DNA from: Chlamydoabsidia padenii
Taxonomy: Eukaryota; Mucoromycota; Mucoromycetes; Mucorales; Cunninghamellaceae
Direction of reading: 5' to 3'
DNA length: 64,000 nucleotides
Assembly (NCBI GenBank): GCA_025330725.1
Contig: JAIWND010000003.1
Coordinates: 1 to 64,000 of the forward strand
A model generated the notes under the pieces. It was not told where the DNA came from, made no database searches, and saw nothing but the letters and a program-made list of their open reading frames with translations. The translations under genes and the position numbers were made by a program. Below, in pieces: positions 34,681 through 47,904 of the stretch. The stretch's first letter is position 1. Each line of letters opens with the position of its first letter.

Positions 34681-36215
34681 ATGAAAACGTCCATTGTTGC
34701 CTTTTTATCCTTGGTGGCCGCAAGCACTCTTGTCCAAGCAAGTCCCATTGCTGCCTTTGACCAACTTCGTGTCTTCCGTCAATCTGAACCAGAACGTCGA
34801 CTTATTCAATACAGTGAAGACTCCCCTGCTAAATGGTTGGAACAAACTGATATCGACAATCTCTTCCGTGCTGGTATCAAGTTTATGGATATTACTGACC
34901 ATCAAGACTTGGGCTCTTACTCTGCTTTCCACAGTGCTTGGCAGCCAGGTAAGAAAGAGAAAGAAAGAAAAAAGAATTATATATGTGAAGGAGGAGGGGG
35001 GATGATTGATTCTAATCTATATATTTGTCTCTTTGTAGTTATTCCTACCAAGGTTAGTTATCAAGATGAAGTAGCTCCTTTTATTGGTAACCTGACAACT
35101 GATCATATGCAATCGAATCTACGGGAATTCACCAACTTCCGTACAAGATACTATAAATCTTCTTATGGTGCCAAATCTTGTCGATGGCTCATCCAACAAG
35201 TGAAAGATGTCATTGATGATGCTGATGTCGATCATGTCTCCGTACGGGAATTCAAACATTCGGTAATTTAAAAAAAAACAAGGAATCAAGATCAAATGTA
35301 CCTATCCTTACAACTCGTTCTATTTTGTTGTAGTGGGATCAATTCTCCATTATAGCAAGATTCGAAGGAAGTGACGAAGATTTGAAGGATGAACTTGTTA
35401 TTGTGGCTGCTCATCAAGATTCTGTCAATCAATGGTTACCTTTCTATGCCCGGTCTCCTGGTGCTGATGTAAGGGGGAAAAAAAAAAAGGAACTTTTGAT
35501 GAAACTTTTTACTAATCTAATCTTTGATGTACACAGGATGATGGTAGTGGAACTGTGACCATTCTTGAATCATTCCGTAGTTTGGTGACAAATGGGTTCA
35601 AGCCTCAACGCCCTGTGGAATTCCATTGGTATAGTGGTGAAGAAGCCGGGTTGCTTGGTAGTCAAGCTGTGGCCGAACAATATGTAAAGGATGGTAAAAA
35701 GGTGGTGGCCATGTTGCAAAACGACATGACTGGATATGTTGGAAACAATGGCGAAGTGATTGGTATTGTCACTGATAATGTAGATGAAAAGGTAAGAAAG
35801 AAAGAAAAGAAAAGGACTTAAATTGGCTGTAATACTCATTCATCATGATCTCCTTCTATAATTTCTATTTAGCTCACCAACTTCCTTAAATCATTGGTCG
35901 ACAACTATGCCGACATTCCATATGTATCTACCAAGTGCGGATATGCTTGTAGTGGTAAGTAGCACTGTTTATCTTTATAGAAACATGATCCACAAGACTT
36001 ATTTTCTCTCTTTTTTTATTCCTTGTCGTTTAGATCATGCTTCTTGGCGTAAGGCTGGTTTCCCTTCGGCATTCACCATCGAAAGTGCCTTTGAAGATTC
36101 CAATCACTACATTCACACCTCGGATGACACCATCGATAAACTCTCTTTTGACCACATGTTGGAATTTGCCAAGGTTGCCTCTGGATTTGCTGTGGAATTG
36201 TCCCACAAACATTAG
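34681..36215 (+). CDS. Secreted M28 (family E) aminopeptidase
   Basis: Exons 34681-34948, 35039-35262, 35334-35468, 35537-35791, 35873-35954 and 36034-36215 give 381 residues. Signal peptide [20 protein letters not shown], then a propeptide, then the co-catalytic zinc peptidase. Zinc ligands and catalytic residues fall at the spacing of the Aeromonas/leucyl aminopeptidase group: AAHQDS (His about 191), DDGSG (bridging Asp about 210), [10 protein letters not shown] (general base Glu about 244, ligand Glu 245), QNDMTGY (Asp about 272) and [10 protein letters not shown] (His). Cysteines in KCGYACSDHAS match the family disulfide. It likely releases N-terminal residues from peptides outside the cell. 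Confidence 0.93.
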
Positions 36216-37953
36216 TATAGCTTGTAGTGTTATTTTTTTTTTTTATTGTATTGTTTTGTTTTTATTCAATAAAGGCCATGGTCACTCTACTTTATGTGAC
36301 AATGTTAATTATAACTATTGGTTTGTATGGTATATTTGTGGTGGGCGGGTATAATATAGGGTGGGAGTCTATTGACAGCGACTTTGATAATCGGGAGTTT
36401 ACATTTTTATGAAAATCATGCGATTTCAAATGTTCAAATCCCGACATTTTCGTTTTCATGAGAATAATACTTTTTTACTTTGTTATTATCTGGATCATGT
36501 ACATACACGCACTTTAATCCCTCCCCCCTTATTTCAATTTCTAGCATACATAGACATTACTTCTTTACTTGCTAATAAATTGTTGATGTCCAAAGGAACA
36601 AAGGATACCCCGGTGTAAACTGTAGGCCTCTGTTTTTTATCCTTCGAAAAGTTAACACTACACAGATCAAGTTGGAATGTAAATGACATCACCTCTTTAT
36701 ATCTCCACAGAGAAAAGGGTACAGTAGTGTCCTCTGTGGAGCTGATTGCCCAATTGAAATGTATTGAACCGGTGGTTAAATATAAAGCGGGCAAAAAAAA
36801 AAGTGGAAGGTCGAGTTTCTTTCTCTTTATTCCCCCTCCCCCTTTTTTTTGGAAAAAAATCCATATGCTTTCTCGTTTGACATCAACTACTAATCTGGTC
36901 CGACTTGTCATCTTCAAAGTAAAATGTGTCACTTTGTTGGATCAATTTACTTTTTGACTTGGATCTGGTTAAAGTTTCCTTTTGGTTGTTGGAAACATCT
37001 ATATTGACTTGGTAATGTTGCTGCTTTTATTGGTTTACTAGTTTATAAACAACTTGTAAGTGTGTGAACAAAATAAAATGAAGACTAACCAAATCTTTTT
37101 CACATAGTACAGTGATTCGTCTAACTAATAGTTACTCTATCAAGGCTCCCAAGATCAAGGTAAAATTTTCTCTCATTACTTGAACAAAAAAGAAAGAAAG
37201 AAAAAGTGGGCTGTCTTATTCATACTCTTTTTATTTCTTATTATAGGTATTGTCTTTATACTGGTGGTAGCCCTTAATGATCAACAGCACATACTGATGA
37301 TCTTTCTTTGGAATTTACAACTAACAAAGCGGTGGTCTCTTCTTCTCGGTGCATTCCCCTTTCTCCCTCCTCCTCTCCATACTCACACACATACTACTAT
37401 ATATCATTATCACTTGGACCCTTATATTAGACATAGATGTTATTAATGTTTTGTTTTGTATGAAATAAAAACCATAACTTTGTTTGTCTTATATTACGTA
37501 ATGATAAGTTTGTAACCAAGCTCCTATCAAGACATTGTTCAAGGGTTAATGAACGACAAATGTGAATTCATGCAAGTTGTATACTTCAAATAGAACTGAT
37601 CATTGTGTAGCCATTCATCGAGATAAGGTATGTAATGCGGACCAATGACTATTAAGAACGCCCTCTTGCCCGATATATCTCGATTTGGTGATGTAAAAAG
37701 AATAAAGTAACGGATCATAAATATACAATGAAATCATCAGTTTGTGTAATGGAAGACCAGATCATATTATAGATTGTGAAGGAAGGAAAAAAGGCCAAAA
37801 GCATGTTTATTATATAAAATAAAAAAAAAGACATAGTAATAAATGTATAATAAGGTGTTCAAGCTAATCTAGATAATGTATTTACAGTTTATGAGGTGGA
37901 TAAATATAAAAATAAAATAAAAAAATAAAAAAGAGTAGGACAAGACGAATTAA
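36216..37953. other. Gene-free convergent interval
   Basis: Lies between two convergent 3' ends. It holds TTCAAATCCCGA at 36433 and a stretch at about 36534-36932 open on both strands, with no recognisable protein on either. Downstream AT-rich DNA with AATAAA signals gives no coding frame. A small unrecognised gene cannot be excluded. Confidence 0.45.
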
Positions 37954-38694
37954 TCATGCGCTCTTGTCAGAAGAGAGATAATTAGGATCATTCGCCAATT
38001 TTCTACTAAGGTTGTTGTACCAGGTCTGGAAGGCCTTGACAGGAAGATAGCCATGATCAGTCACATCACCCAAAGCAAATCCATTCATTGGCATGTCTTG
38101 TACAGCAAAGGAGGTCACATAGTTATAGAGATTTTCAATCACCCGAGAAGCCATTTGTCCCACTTCAGACATAGGTATAGGGTTGGAGTAAGGTATGGTG
38201 TTTGATTTGACAAGACTGGTGGAAGACAAAGTGGTGAGCTGTTGTTCGACTGTGGCGACAGGTTCAATAGAGATACCCAAGGTAGCTGGTTGTCCAATCG
38301 TTTGTCCCGTTCCTCTGATACGAAAGATTGCACTTGCCTTTTCGTTTGATAACCTATTAAAAAAGAATCGAGTGAGTATTCCAAAAGTAAGTAAATCAAG
38401 GTGTAATAATGACTTACCCTCCAAGAAGTTGCCAATCCTTGTTTGGCCAGAGTAAATGCACTGTAGCAGCAAAACCAGGTTCAAAGGGAATGTTACCGAG
38501 TAAAAACACCACAAGATGATTAATAGATTGAGCATCCGAGAGTTCAAATATATACTTGTTCACGTCCACTTGTTGCAAGTTGGTTTGCACCTATTCAAGC
38601 ATAAAAATAATACCCATGAATTAGTATCCAAGATCAATATTCCTCTTTACTCTTGTTTCCTTACCAATCTACCAGCAGCAATACATCCAAACAT
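37954..38694 (-). CDS. Hikeshi/OPI10 family protein (HSP70 nuclear import carrier)
   Basis: Exons 38694-38665, 38590-38418 and 38353-37954 give 200 residues, the family length (about 197). The start MFGCIAAGRLVQTNLQQVD is diagnostic, followed by YIFELSDAQSINHLVVFLLG, NIPFEPGFAATVHLLWP, WQLLGGLSNEKASAIFRI and a C-terminal helix with FQTWYNNLSRKLANDPNYL. In human cells Hikeshi carries HSP70 into the nucleus during heat stress; yeast Opi10 affects inositol regulation. Stress role here is inferred from the family. A perfect GCGGGATTTGAA lies 146 bp upstream. Confidence 0.93.
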
Positions 38695-39306
38695 ATTCGT
38701 TTTATCAACTTGTTCCAATAATGACAAAGAAGCGTAGAAGAAGAAAGAAGAAGAAAGCAAAGCAAATTTTTAAAAAAAAAAAAAAAAAAATCAACACAAA
38801 GAACTAACCTACTGTCGGGCTTTTTCTGGAAAGCTCCATGCGGGATTTGAAATAGGGCTTGTTGTTCTCTTGTGGAATCAAAATGAGGTGAAAAAGGGGT
38901 TTTGTGGTGGGAAACTTTTTTCTTAATGCATTGCATCTGTGGTGTGCTGGGTTACCGATCATTTCTTCTCTCTTGATCGGATAAGAAAGATGTGACCCCA
39001 TGTAATCTTAAGCACAAACCACTAAAGGAAACAAAAACAATCTCTTTTTGTCCAGACCCAACATTTTCTCTTCCTTATGATTACATCATGTCGTCATTGA
39101 ATCTAGGAACTTGAAAGGTATCTGCTACTGTAAATGGCAATCGAAACCCCATTTCCACGCTCAGGGCAAAATATCAAAATCAAGATTTAAACCCCTCTCC
39201 CGTCTTTATCTTTCGGGTTTCTTCACTTTTTTTTTTTTTTGTCCACTTCTCTTTACCTTTTTTTTATATATATATATATATTTATATCATACCTGTTTTT
39301 ATCAAG
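38695..39306. other. Divergent promoter region (Hikeshi / PhK-like)
   Basis: Contains A-rich leader DNA, a perfect GCGGGATTTGAA at 38840 and a pyrimidine-rich and TATATA-rich leader (about 39225-39285) before the PhK-like start. No gene seen. Confidence 0.5.
38840..38851 (+). promoter_or_regulatory. GCGGGATTTGAA word upstream of Hikeshi
   Basis: Perfect copy, 146 bp upstream of the Hikeshi start (antisense to it) and 456 bp from the divergent PhK-like start. Confidence 0.45.
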
Positions 39307-42300
39307 ATGACTATTGGAAGGAAGAAACACGTTGCGGATAGACTGGACTACTACTACAAGGTCATTAACACCACCATTCTATCTAAACAAAATGCTGCCA
39401 GTGGTTTAATTCCTGCTTCTGTTGCTATTACGGTAAGCCCCTCCCCTCCTCCATTTATTATTACTGGACAACATTTTGAATAAACTTGTTACTTCTTTAT
39501 TTATCTATCTTATGTAGAGTCATGGTGACTATACTGATGCTTGGGTTCGGTAAGGAATGAAAGAACGGAATTCATCATGTATTGGTCAACATTCTAACCC
39601 TCCTTTTTATATGACATCTTTTCTAGTGATAACGTGTATTCTATCTATGCTGTCTATGGTCTTGCTCTTGCTTACAGAAGATTGGACGATGATACTGGCA
39701 GAACATGTAAGTGGTAATTTTGTTCTTTATGGAACCTTTTGCATGTTTCAGAAGGAACAGTCGGGATACGAAAATTCACTCATGCTTATCTTTTTATGTA
39801 TGTAGTCGAATTGGAACATGCAGTGGTGAAATTGATGCGGGGTTTACTCTTCTCTATGATGCGTCAAGCTTCCAAGGTGGAAAAATTCAAAAAGTCTCAA
39901 CATATCCTAGATGCTCTTCATGCCAAATACAAAACAGAAACTGGTGCAACTGTTGTCGGTGACGGTGATTGGGGTCATTTACAGGTAAACTTTACTATAT
40001 ACAGCGCCGTAATCAAAACCGTCTTTTTTAACTCCTTTACCTATATAATAGATTGATGCTACAAGTCTCTTTTTGGTTGCTCTGGCTGATATGACTTCTA
40101 GTGGGTTGAATGTGGTATATACTCAAGATGAAGTTGACTTTGTGCAAAACTTGGTGTTTTACATTGAACGTAAGTTTGTTGATATTCTCACACTCTAATT
40201 CTCTGTTGAACCTAATCTTTTCCTTGTATTATTATATAGGTGCTTATCGTACTCCTGACTTTGGGATATGGGAACGTGGTGACAAGACAAACAATGGTCA
40301 GCCAGAATTGAATTCATCTTCTATTGGTATGGCAGTGGCTGCTCTCAAGGCTATCAATGGTGTTAATCTTTTTGGTGCTCGTGGAGGTCCTGCATCCGTA
40401 AGTCTATACATCCGGGGGGAACATAAAATAATGGCAATGATAATTATGATTTTCTAACTTTTATTTATATATATATATATATATATGTATATATGTAGGT
40501 GATCTATGTTTTACCTGATGAACTTACTAGAAATTCCACCACTCTCAAAAGCTTCTTGCCCCGTGAATCCAATTCCAAGGAAATCGATGGGTCTGTCTTG
40601 TCTGTAATTGGATTTCCTGCCTTTGCTGTGGATGATCCTGCTCTTATTGAAACCACTCGACGAGAAGCCAAGGAAAAGCTTGAAGGACGATATGGATGGA
40701 AACGATTCTTGCGGGATGGACATCAAACCTCGGTGGAAGATACGACTCGACTTCATTACAACAACAGTGAACTCAAGATCTTTGAAAACATTGAATCCGA
40801 ATGGCCTTTATTCTTCACCTACCTTGTCTTGGAAGGCCTCTTTACTGGTGATCGTGATCAAGTAGAAGAATACCGCAACAAACTCAAGAACGCTGTTATC
40901 GACTCTAGCGACTGGGATCCCGAAAATCCAAAGGCACCTGTCTACAATGGCGACGACGACAATAACAATACTGGTCCTACTCTCCGAACTGACTGCGACA
41001 ATACTCTTCATATTCCTTTGGTCCCTGAACTCTACTATGTGCCTTCGGAAACCATTGATGCTGAACGTGCAAATCCTCACTCGCAAGAACGGATTCCCAA
41101 TGACAACACTCCTTTGGTATGGGCTTTGTCACTCTATATTCTCGGTAATCTGATTTATGAAGATCTCTTGTCTCCTTCTGAGATGGATCCACTGGGGCGT
41201 CGATACAATGTACAAGGTCAGAAGCGTGATACTATGACTCAAATTGTTCTCTTGGCTGAAGATGAAGAACTCCAAAATGCTCTGGCTACTTATGGATTGG
41301 AAACTCAAACTGTCGATCAGATCTCTCAACGGTTTACCATTCTTCCTCCTCGTGCTTTGGCTGATGTCTATCATTCATTGGGTCACAATACAAAACTAGG
41401 GCTCACTGGTCGTCCAAAAAGGTAAGAAAAAAAAAAAGAAAAAAAAAAGAACTTGTAGATCCTTCCAATGCTAATAATTATATATAACCTGATTTAGACC
41501 TGTTGGTGTACTAGGCACATCAAGACTGTATCGAATGGAAGGACACATCTATGCCTTTACTCCTTACTTTATGGATAATGAAGCATTCTATTTGAACGCC
41601 GATCCTGATCTCCTGGTGTCCACCTTTGAAAGTGAACTGGCGTTTGCTCGTGATAACTGGTCATTCCCTGGGCGTCCAACATTAACGGTGGTCCTGACAA
41701 AAGATATGATTATGGGCAGTCTTGGCAAGGTTCTCACTTTCCCAACCGATGCATCCCGCAAGAACCTTCTCAACTTTTTTATGAACCTTCGCTCTGGTAT
41801 GTGCAACAATGGTGTACGTGTCCGACTCTGTCGATTGGCGGAATCTCTCAACACAAGCAACATTGCCTCTCTCGACTTTTTATTGGAAAAGGCTATGGAT
41901 GACTGGCAAAATATCTTGACTGACCACAAATCTGGTGGAAAGAAGATCTCAGGTCGTCGATTAGGCTTCAACGAATACCAAACCCAGGCCAGCACTCCCG
42001 GCGCCCCAGGAACACCCAAGCGACGAAGCACTTCCTTCCATGGTAAAGCTCTCGGCACTCCTTTGGACAAGTTACAAGACGAAGGTTATTTCCAGGACAT
42101 TGCCTTTGTGTTGGAAAGCATGAATAAGAACCAAGAACCTGTCTTTAGACTCAAGGATCATGAAGGTGGCACTCCAAAATCATCAAGCGATCAACCAACC
42201 TCATCTAACGACTCTGTTGCTACTCCTCCCAAGATTGAAATCAACACCAGTTTGGACCAGACCAACGAAGAACCCGAAAGCTATACCGACGATAATGCTC

Positions 42301-44238
42301 TCTCTCTTACACTTGGCGATAGTGCTCAATTCAACGATGCCGTGGAAAGCCTTAAAGTATCTGTTAATCTCTACGATCAAATCGATCTTCTCCATTACTT
42401 GACTTCTTGTGAAGGGATCGACTATTACATTGGTGATCTTCAAGCTACTATCAAGACTCTCTTGGAAGAAGTCTATCTCAAGGCTGTCCATCTCCAATAC
42501 TGGTCTATTGCTCGTCAAGCTACTGGTTTATTGCGAAAGGTGGTTCCCTCATTAACTATCAACATTACTGATTTGGTAATTCGACAAAAGCAAATTTCTA
42601 TTGGGTCTGGACAACACGAATACTTGATCTCAAGACCAGTGGGGCCCGAAACGGTGGCGGAAATGATTGGCAAGCACTGTACTGACGATGTCCGTGAAGG
42701 TCCTGTGGTGCAAGAAATTATGATTTATCTTGGTGGCTTCATTCGCACAAACCCTTCCATGTTTGATGGTATCCTCCGTCTTCGAACTTACTACATCATC
42801 ATTGCCTTGCGTGAAGAAATCCGACGCATCAACGACTGTAATGAAGAAGAAGCCATTGAACACCTCATGCAACTGTCTCCCTTTGAACTCCAATCACTCC
42901 TCGGTACTATCTTATCTGGACCAAGTTTATGCCATGACGCAGATGTGTTGATTCGGGATCGTGCCGCTGGTCTGCTGATGTTAAATCGTGCTTTGGAATC
43001 CCGCCGATCTAGCATTGTCGACGATCATCATCTCCATTCTGCCGATGTGGTGAAGAAGGACCACAAAACAGCCGGTACCAATCATCCCTCTTCTATTCCT
43101 ATAAGTAAACAAAATCAAACAAATGTAGTCATCCGTGCTCAATCTGGTGGTTATAATGCTGGTAACTTTGCAAAGGTGGACATTAATGGAAATTCAATGG
43201 CCGCCAATTCTCGGGGTTTACATGTATGGGCAATCGATCGTCATGACAAACTGATTCTGGAACATGCCTCATTCGACACACACATCTCCCATACTGAAAG
43301 CGATAACTTTGTGGAATTCATTAATCGACTGAATGATGGTGTGGTTTTGACAATTGTTGCTCGGGATGATATCACGGAACATTTGACGGCGGAAGCTACC
43401 AGCATCTTGGACACTCTTGGTGGTAAATCTATTCGTAATGTCAAGTACAGAGATTCTTATCTCTTGATCACTGAAAAAGGTATAGTACCCATGCAATAAG
43501 AGGAAGGGAAACATTAATCTTTTATTATTATTATTATTACTATTATTACCAATTACAGGCAATCCCGATTCTGCTGCTGAAGAACACCAACCCAATGGAC
43601 CAACAGAAGTAGTTGAACGTTCCTTCTCCGCCAAATACGACAAGCCCGAGCACGAAGAAATCAACGAAAAGAACATACATCAACTCTTCCCTACCTGCAA
43701 TGGGCGATGGTTACGACGACGTATGAACGATGGTGCCTTAAATCGGGTCCCTCGCGACTTTTTCCCTCAAACCTGGATGGTGTTGGACAAATGTCATGGC
43801 CTGACCATTGGTTCCCACTGCTTACCTCGTGACCCTACAGTCTTTGATCAAACCCCTGGTGAATTCAACTTTGCCCTGGCTGTGGAAAGTTTCTTGGGAC
43901 TCTTTACTGATCCTGCTCAACGACAAATTGCTGTGGAAATCCTCTCACTCACTTATGACGCCGTACAAGATCGTTTGGAAGATGGTCAAATCATGACTGG
44001 CAATGTCGACATCCCCGCCATCATGGAAGATGCACAAGCTACATTCTGGTCTACTTGGGTGGAAAAGAATAAGGCTGAACTGGCCAAGTCAACTCTCTTC
44101 AAGGATGGTCAATTTGATTATGATACTCACAAGGATCTTGCCAAACAATTGTTTTATGACTTGCCTCTAGATGGCGAAGAAAGTACTCATACCTACCTCA
44201 CCAAAAGCCTGGCTCAACTATTACCTCAACTCCAATAA
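39307..44238 (+). CDS. Phosphorylase b kinase regulatory subunit (alpha/beta)-like protein
   Basis: Nine exons (39307-39432, 39518-39549, 39627-39706, 39806-39984, 40052-40169, 40240-40397, 40499-41421, 41498-43479, 43559-44238) give 1425 residues. The N-terminal half is a GH15-like (alpha/alpha)6 domain in PhK form: [51 protein letters not shown] and [13 protein letters not shown]. The C-terminal half has the PhK-specific helical parts, with LPRDPT and [15 protein letters not shown] near the end. Animal alpha and beta subunits hold the kinase gamma subunit inactive until Ca2+ or phosphorylation. It is longer than human PHKB (about 1090), with low-complexity insertions around 840 and 1200. 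No gamma kinase subunit is in the window; S. cerevisiae has no counterpart. Confidence 0.9.
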
Positions 44239-44986
44239 TAGTTTAGTTTAGTTATCATACACTTCTTCATGCATTCTCTTTTTTTTTTTTTTTTGTTATC
44301 TCTTTTTAATCTATTTAAATATAGTAATAAAATGCTCGCGATCATAATTTGATGGATGTTTGGAATTTGGATTGTTGTGATGACCTCTTTAAAAATAAAA
44401 ATAAAAAAGGTACTTCATCAAATTTAAATACCGACAATCATGCAGAATGCATGTCCCTGACACTGCTTGTGCTTTTAGTAAAACGATTTGAATAGTAATG
44501 TTGTAATGGAGATGTTGAACAAACTGAAACAATTGAATGTTTTTATTTTAATCGTTTCATTTAAACGGGGTGGTAATTTAAGCTGGTACAAAGAGTCTAG
44601 TAATACAGATGTGATTTTCATACTTTTTAGATGATTTGCAATCTTGTTTGAATAGATTGTGGTAAAGGTTGACAAAATGGTTCAAATCCCGATACTTTCA
44701 GATCCCGCCGATTTCATGCAAGTGTGGACGGATTCTCTCACGATAGACGAATACATCAGATACATATATAAAAAGATCATGTCATCTAAAAGTTGAGTTG
44801 GTCCAAGCATTCATTCAACCCAGCCATTTCTGTATAAGATTATAAAAGTACAAAGATTAAATGAGGGTGATACAAAAAAAAAAAAAAAAAAAAAAGATCC
44901 AATTCGATTTTTTATTTATAAAGATAAAAGGGAAGAATCTACTAAAACTAATTTTACAAGAAAGGGGAGTCATAATATTACAAGAT
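44239..44986. other. Convergent 3' interval
   Basis: Lies between the PhK-like stop and the LysM stop. Contains TTCAAATCCCGA at 44681 with a second TCCCGCC 17 bp on, plus AT-rich DNA. No coding frame. Confidence 0.45.
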
Positions 44987-45368
44987 CTAGTTCTTGACAC
45001 CAACACAGTAAGCCTTGCCAGTATCGAGGTTATCACACAAATGGTCACCGGCGTGGTGAAGACCCTTGTTCCACTTGTACAAGTCGCTTTCGGCAATACC
45101 GTGCTTCTTGGAGAAGGAAGTACAGTCAGCATCAGAAGGAAGGACAGTAGCGTACTTGTTACAGTTGGGCACAATGTGGCGGACGGCGTTGGAAGGAGCC
45201 TTGGTGGTGGTAGAGGGCTTGGTAGGCTTGTTAGGCTTCTTGGTGGGCTTGCTGGGCTTCTTGGTGGGCTTGCTGGGCTTCTTGGTAGGCTTGCTGGGCT
45301 TCTTGCCCTTGTGAGCATTTTTGCCGGAAAGACAACGCTTAGCATGAGTCTTGGAAGCCTACAACATC

Positions 45369-45399
<31 letters not shown>

Positions 45400-45744
45400 A
45401 GGAGATAAGTATGTGTGGTTAATTATGATTTTGATGGTTTTGCAACTTACAGCAATACACAAAGCATTGGTGGGGACTCTGTCGATCTTGAGACCGTGGT
45501 TGAAAGCCAACAAGTCATCAACAGAGATACCAACCTTGGAAGCAATGTCAGTAACAGATTCACCAACTTGAGCTATTACAGCAAAAGAAGAAAAAAAAAG
45601 AGAGGGAGGATTAGAATGGAATGAGGTTTGTAATGCTTTTTTTTACATACGAGTGATGAGCTTGGTGCAAGAGTGGGTAGGATGGACAGCACTGGCCATA
45701 CCAGCGATGGCAAGGGTAGCAACGGCAATGAGAGAGAACTTCAT
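44987..45744 (-). CDS. Secreted LysM-domain protein
   Basis: Exons 45744-45651, 45572-45451 and 45358-44987 give 195 residues. Signal peptide MKFSLIAVATLAIAGMASA. LysM 1 (about 25-72) reads CTKLITPQVGESVTDIASKVGISVDDLL and ends LCIA. A Lys/Pro linker follows with about four copies of KPSKPTK, then LysM 2 (about 140-194; CNKYATVLPSDADCTSFSKKHGI to AYCVGV). LysM binds chitin or N-acetylglucosamine chains; likely a wall-associated or extracellular chitin-binding protein. The codons are GC-richer and more uniform than those of neighbours, which suggests high expression. Intron 2 carries a long T tract in sense. Confidence 0.9.
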
Positions 45745-46810
45745 GTTTGTTTAAATGAAAGGAAGGGGATAATTAAAAGATTGGGAAGGGGGATAAGTGA
45801 AGAAAAAGATAAAGGGGAAAAGGAAGAACAGAAATTGGTTTGATTTTATATGGTAAAAATTCAGTCGGCGTTTTAAATAAAGTTCTATTGATTCAAGGCA
45901 AAAGTCGTGCAACATTGCCGTTTTTACAGGAACAAGGAAAAAACCTGACTTGACTACAACGGATGACAATCTTTTTAACAGAACGAATGGGAACCAAGAT
46001 AATATTAGATCATCAACATCAGGATCGTCTTGTTTTTTTATCTTCACCACTTTAACTAAACAAGTGGATAAAGAGGAATCCATGCCCCAAGAATGAAATC
46101 GATTCAATTTCCAAATCAAAACATTCAAAGTAGTCCGTTGGTTACCTCCAAAGAGTTGATTGGGGAATGAATGGAGACACTCGGACCTTGGATTAGATTA
46201 CATTTTCCCAAGTTCATTGTCCGTGTCCTACCTTCAACACGAGGAAAGTCCTGTTCGTTAGTTCTTTTATTATGCAACACATACAAGACAACATTTAAAA
46301 GAGAGCTTATTAAAACAAATTATCTATTTATATATGCTCGTTAGATAGTGTAGTTATCAATCATTTCAATCTGCTAAGTCTTTCATGCGTCCATTTTTTC
46401 CGATTTCAAATCCCGCAAATTAGCCTCCCCACCCACCCACCTCTTCTTTACTCTTGTCAACCATTGTCACACGAATGATATTGCGAAATAAACATACGCC
46501 AATATTATACGACACCTGATTTTTGATATGATTCCAGATCGTGTTGAGAGAAAGGACAAAGTCGGTTATAAAAAAAGGGGGGGGAGGATGAATCTACAAT
46601 GTCTGTTAAAAAGGACGTACATAAAAACTCAACCAAATGAGATCTAAATTGATAGCCATTAGCCAACACTGCATGGACTAATAAGCATATTTCCATATAA
46701 AGAATGAAGCCAAAAGGACATCATTCATAAAAACGAGATTTTTTATTAAAATTAGATCTATATATATATACTATAACTACTGTTTTGGCATGAATACTGG
46801 TTTGGGATCA
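45745..46810. other. LysM promoter and RNase T2 3' region
   Basis: A CGGCGTTTTAAA relative of the recurrent word sits about 122 bp upstream of the LysM start, and a perfect TTCAAATCCCGC is at 46405. Several frames of 60-125 codons lack family features and are not called. Confidence 0.45.
46405..46416 (-). promoter_or_regulatory. GCGGGATTTGAA word (reverse orientation)
   Basis: Perfect copy about 660 bp upstream of the LysM start and 395 bp past the RNase T2 stop. No nearer start codon is recognised. Confidence 0.3.
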
Positions 46811-47854
46811 TTAAATGTCATTGGGATACTTGAAGGGATAAAATAAAATCATATTGCAGTTGGTAGCATTATTATTATGTGTAGGTATGAGATCCATTCG
46901 TTTGACAGGTCCCTTGATAAATACAAATAACCATCGATTAGTGTCATCATCATCATCATCATCCATCATCTTTACCTTTACATAAAAATACATCCACATT
47001 TCCTCCAAATGGCCGTCCATGTTGCATCGGAGATCAGGTACCACGTTAAATTCCTTCTGAATGACTTTTTTTATCCAATCCGTTGTATATTTATATCCAG
47101 GTACGATTCCATGTCGCTCCAATGCTCGATAAATGTCGTATTTCCTATATATGTTCATGGTGGTGTTATAGTAATCGATCATGCCTTGATAAATATCATG
47201 ATTGTCGTAGCATTTGGGTTCAAACGTAGACATACAAACACCTACATGATAGAGAATGAGAGATCAACAAAGTCAATTTCATAGTAGGTATACCATGCTT
47301 GTTCCATTCATGTGACCTATAACAAACATGGAGAGCAACAAGTCAGTTCATCATACATCACTATCTTCTTGTTATTCAGAGTGATACACTTGCCAGAATT
47401 CATCAACATGACCTATACAATAGTCAAAGTATGTTGATTTAAACGGTATATTTCTGATGGAGGTGTGTACTACTTACCAAAAGGATTGGGCCAACCATTG
47501 TTCATTTCTTGAAGTAGTCTGAATGCACGACGAGAGACCAAGATATCAGTAATGTTGTTGTATTGTCTATCTATATCGCAGTTGGAAGACTATTATAATA
47601 GTAAAAAAACTAGTGAGTTGTTTATTCCTATTGTTTATTTTTGTTTACCTGGGTCTTGTTACAAAAGTTGTTCCATAGGCCGTGGACTGTCCAGTGATCT
47701 TCAAACTAAAAGTATATTAAAAGGGGCGTTAGAGGTAAGGTTAATGTTTATTTGTGTAAATGGATACTGATACATACCCCAGCATAGACATCCCAGAATT
47801 GACTATATAACGACAGATTCAAGTGAGAGTAAGAGAGAAAGGAAAAAAGGAAGG

Positions 47855-47904
<50 letters not shown>

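Noticed and set aside
36727..36957. Plus-strand frame between the aminopeptidase and Hikeshi genes.
   Set aside because: No family features, runs into low-complexity Lys/Ser/Pro, and no acceptable start or splice set.
37100..37290. Apparent splice signals giving a short SYSIKAPKIK peptide.
   Set aside because: No upstream exon or start could be joined, and the peptide is too short to judge.
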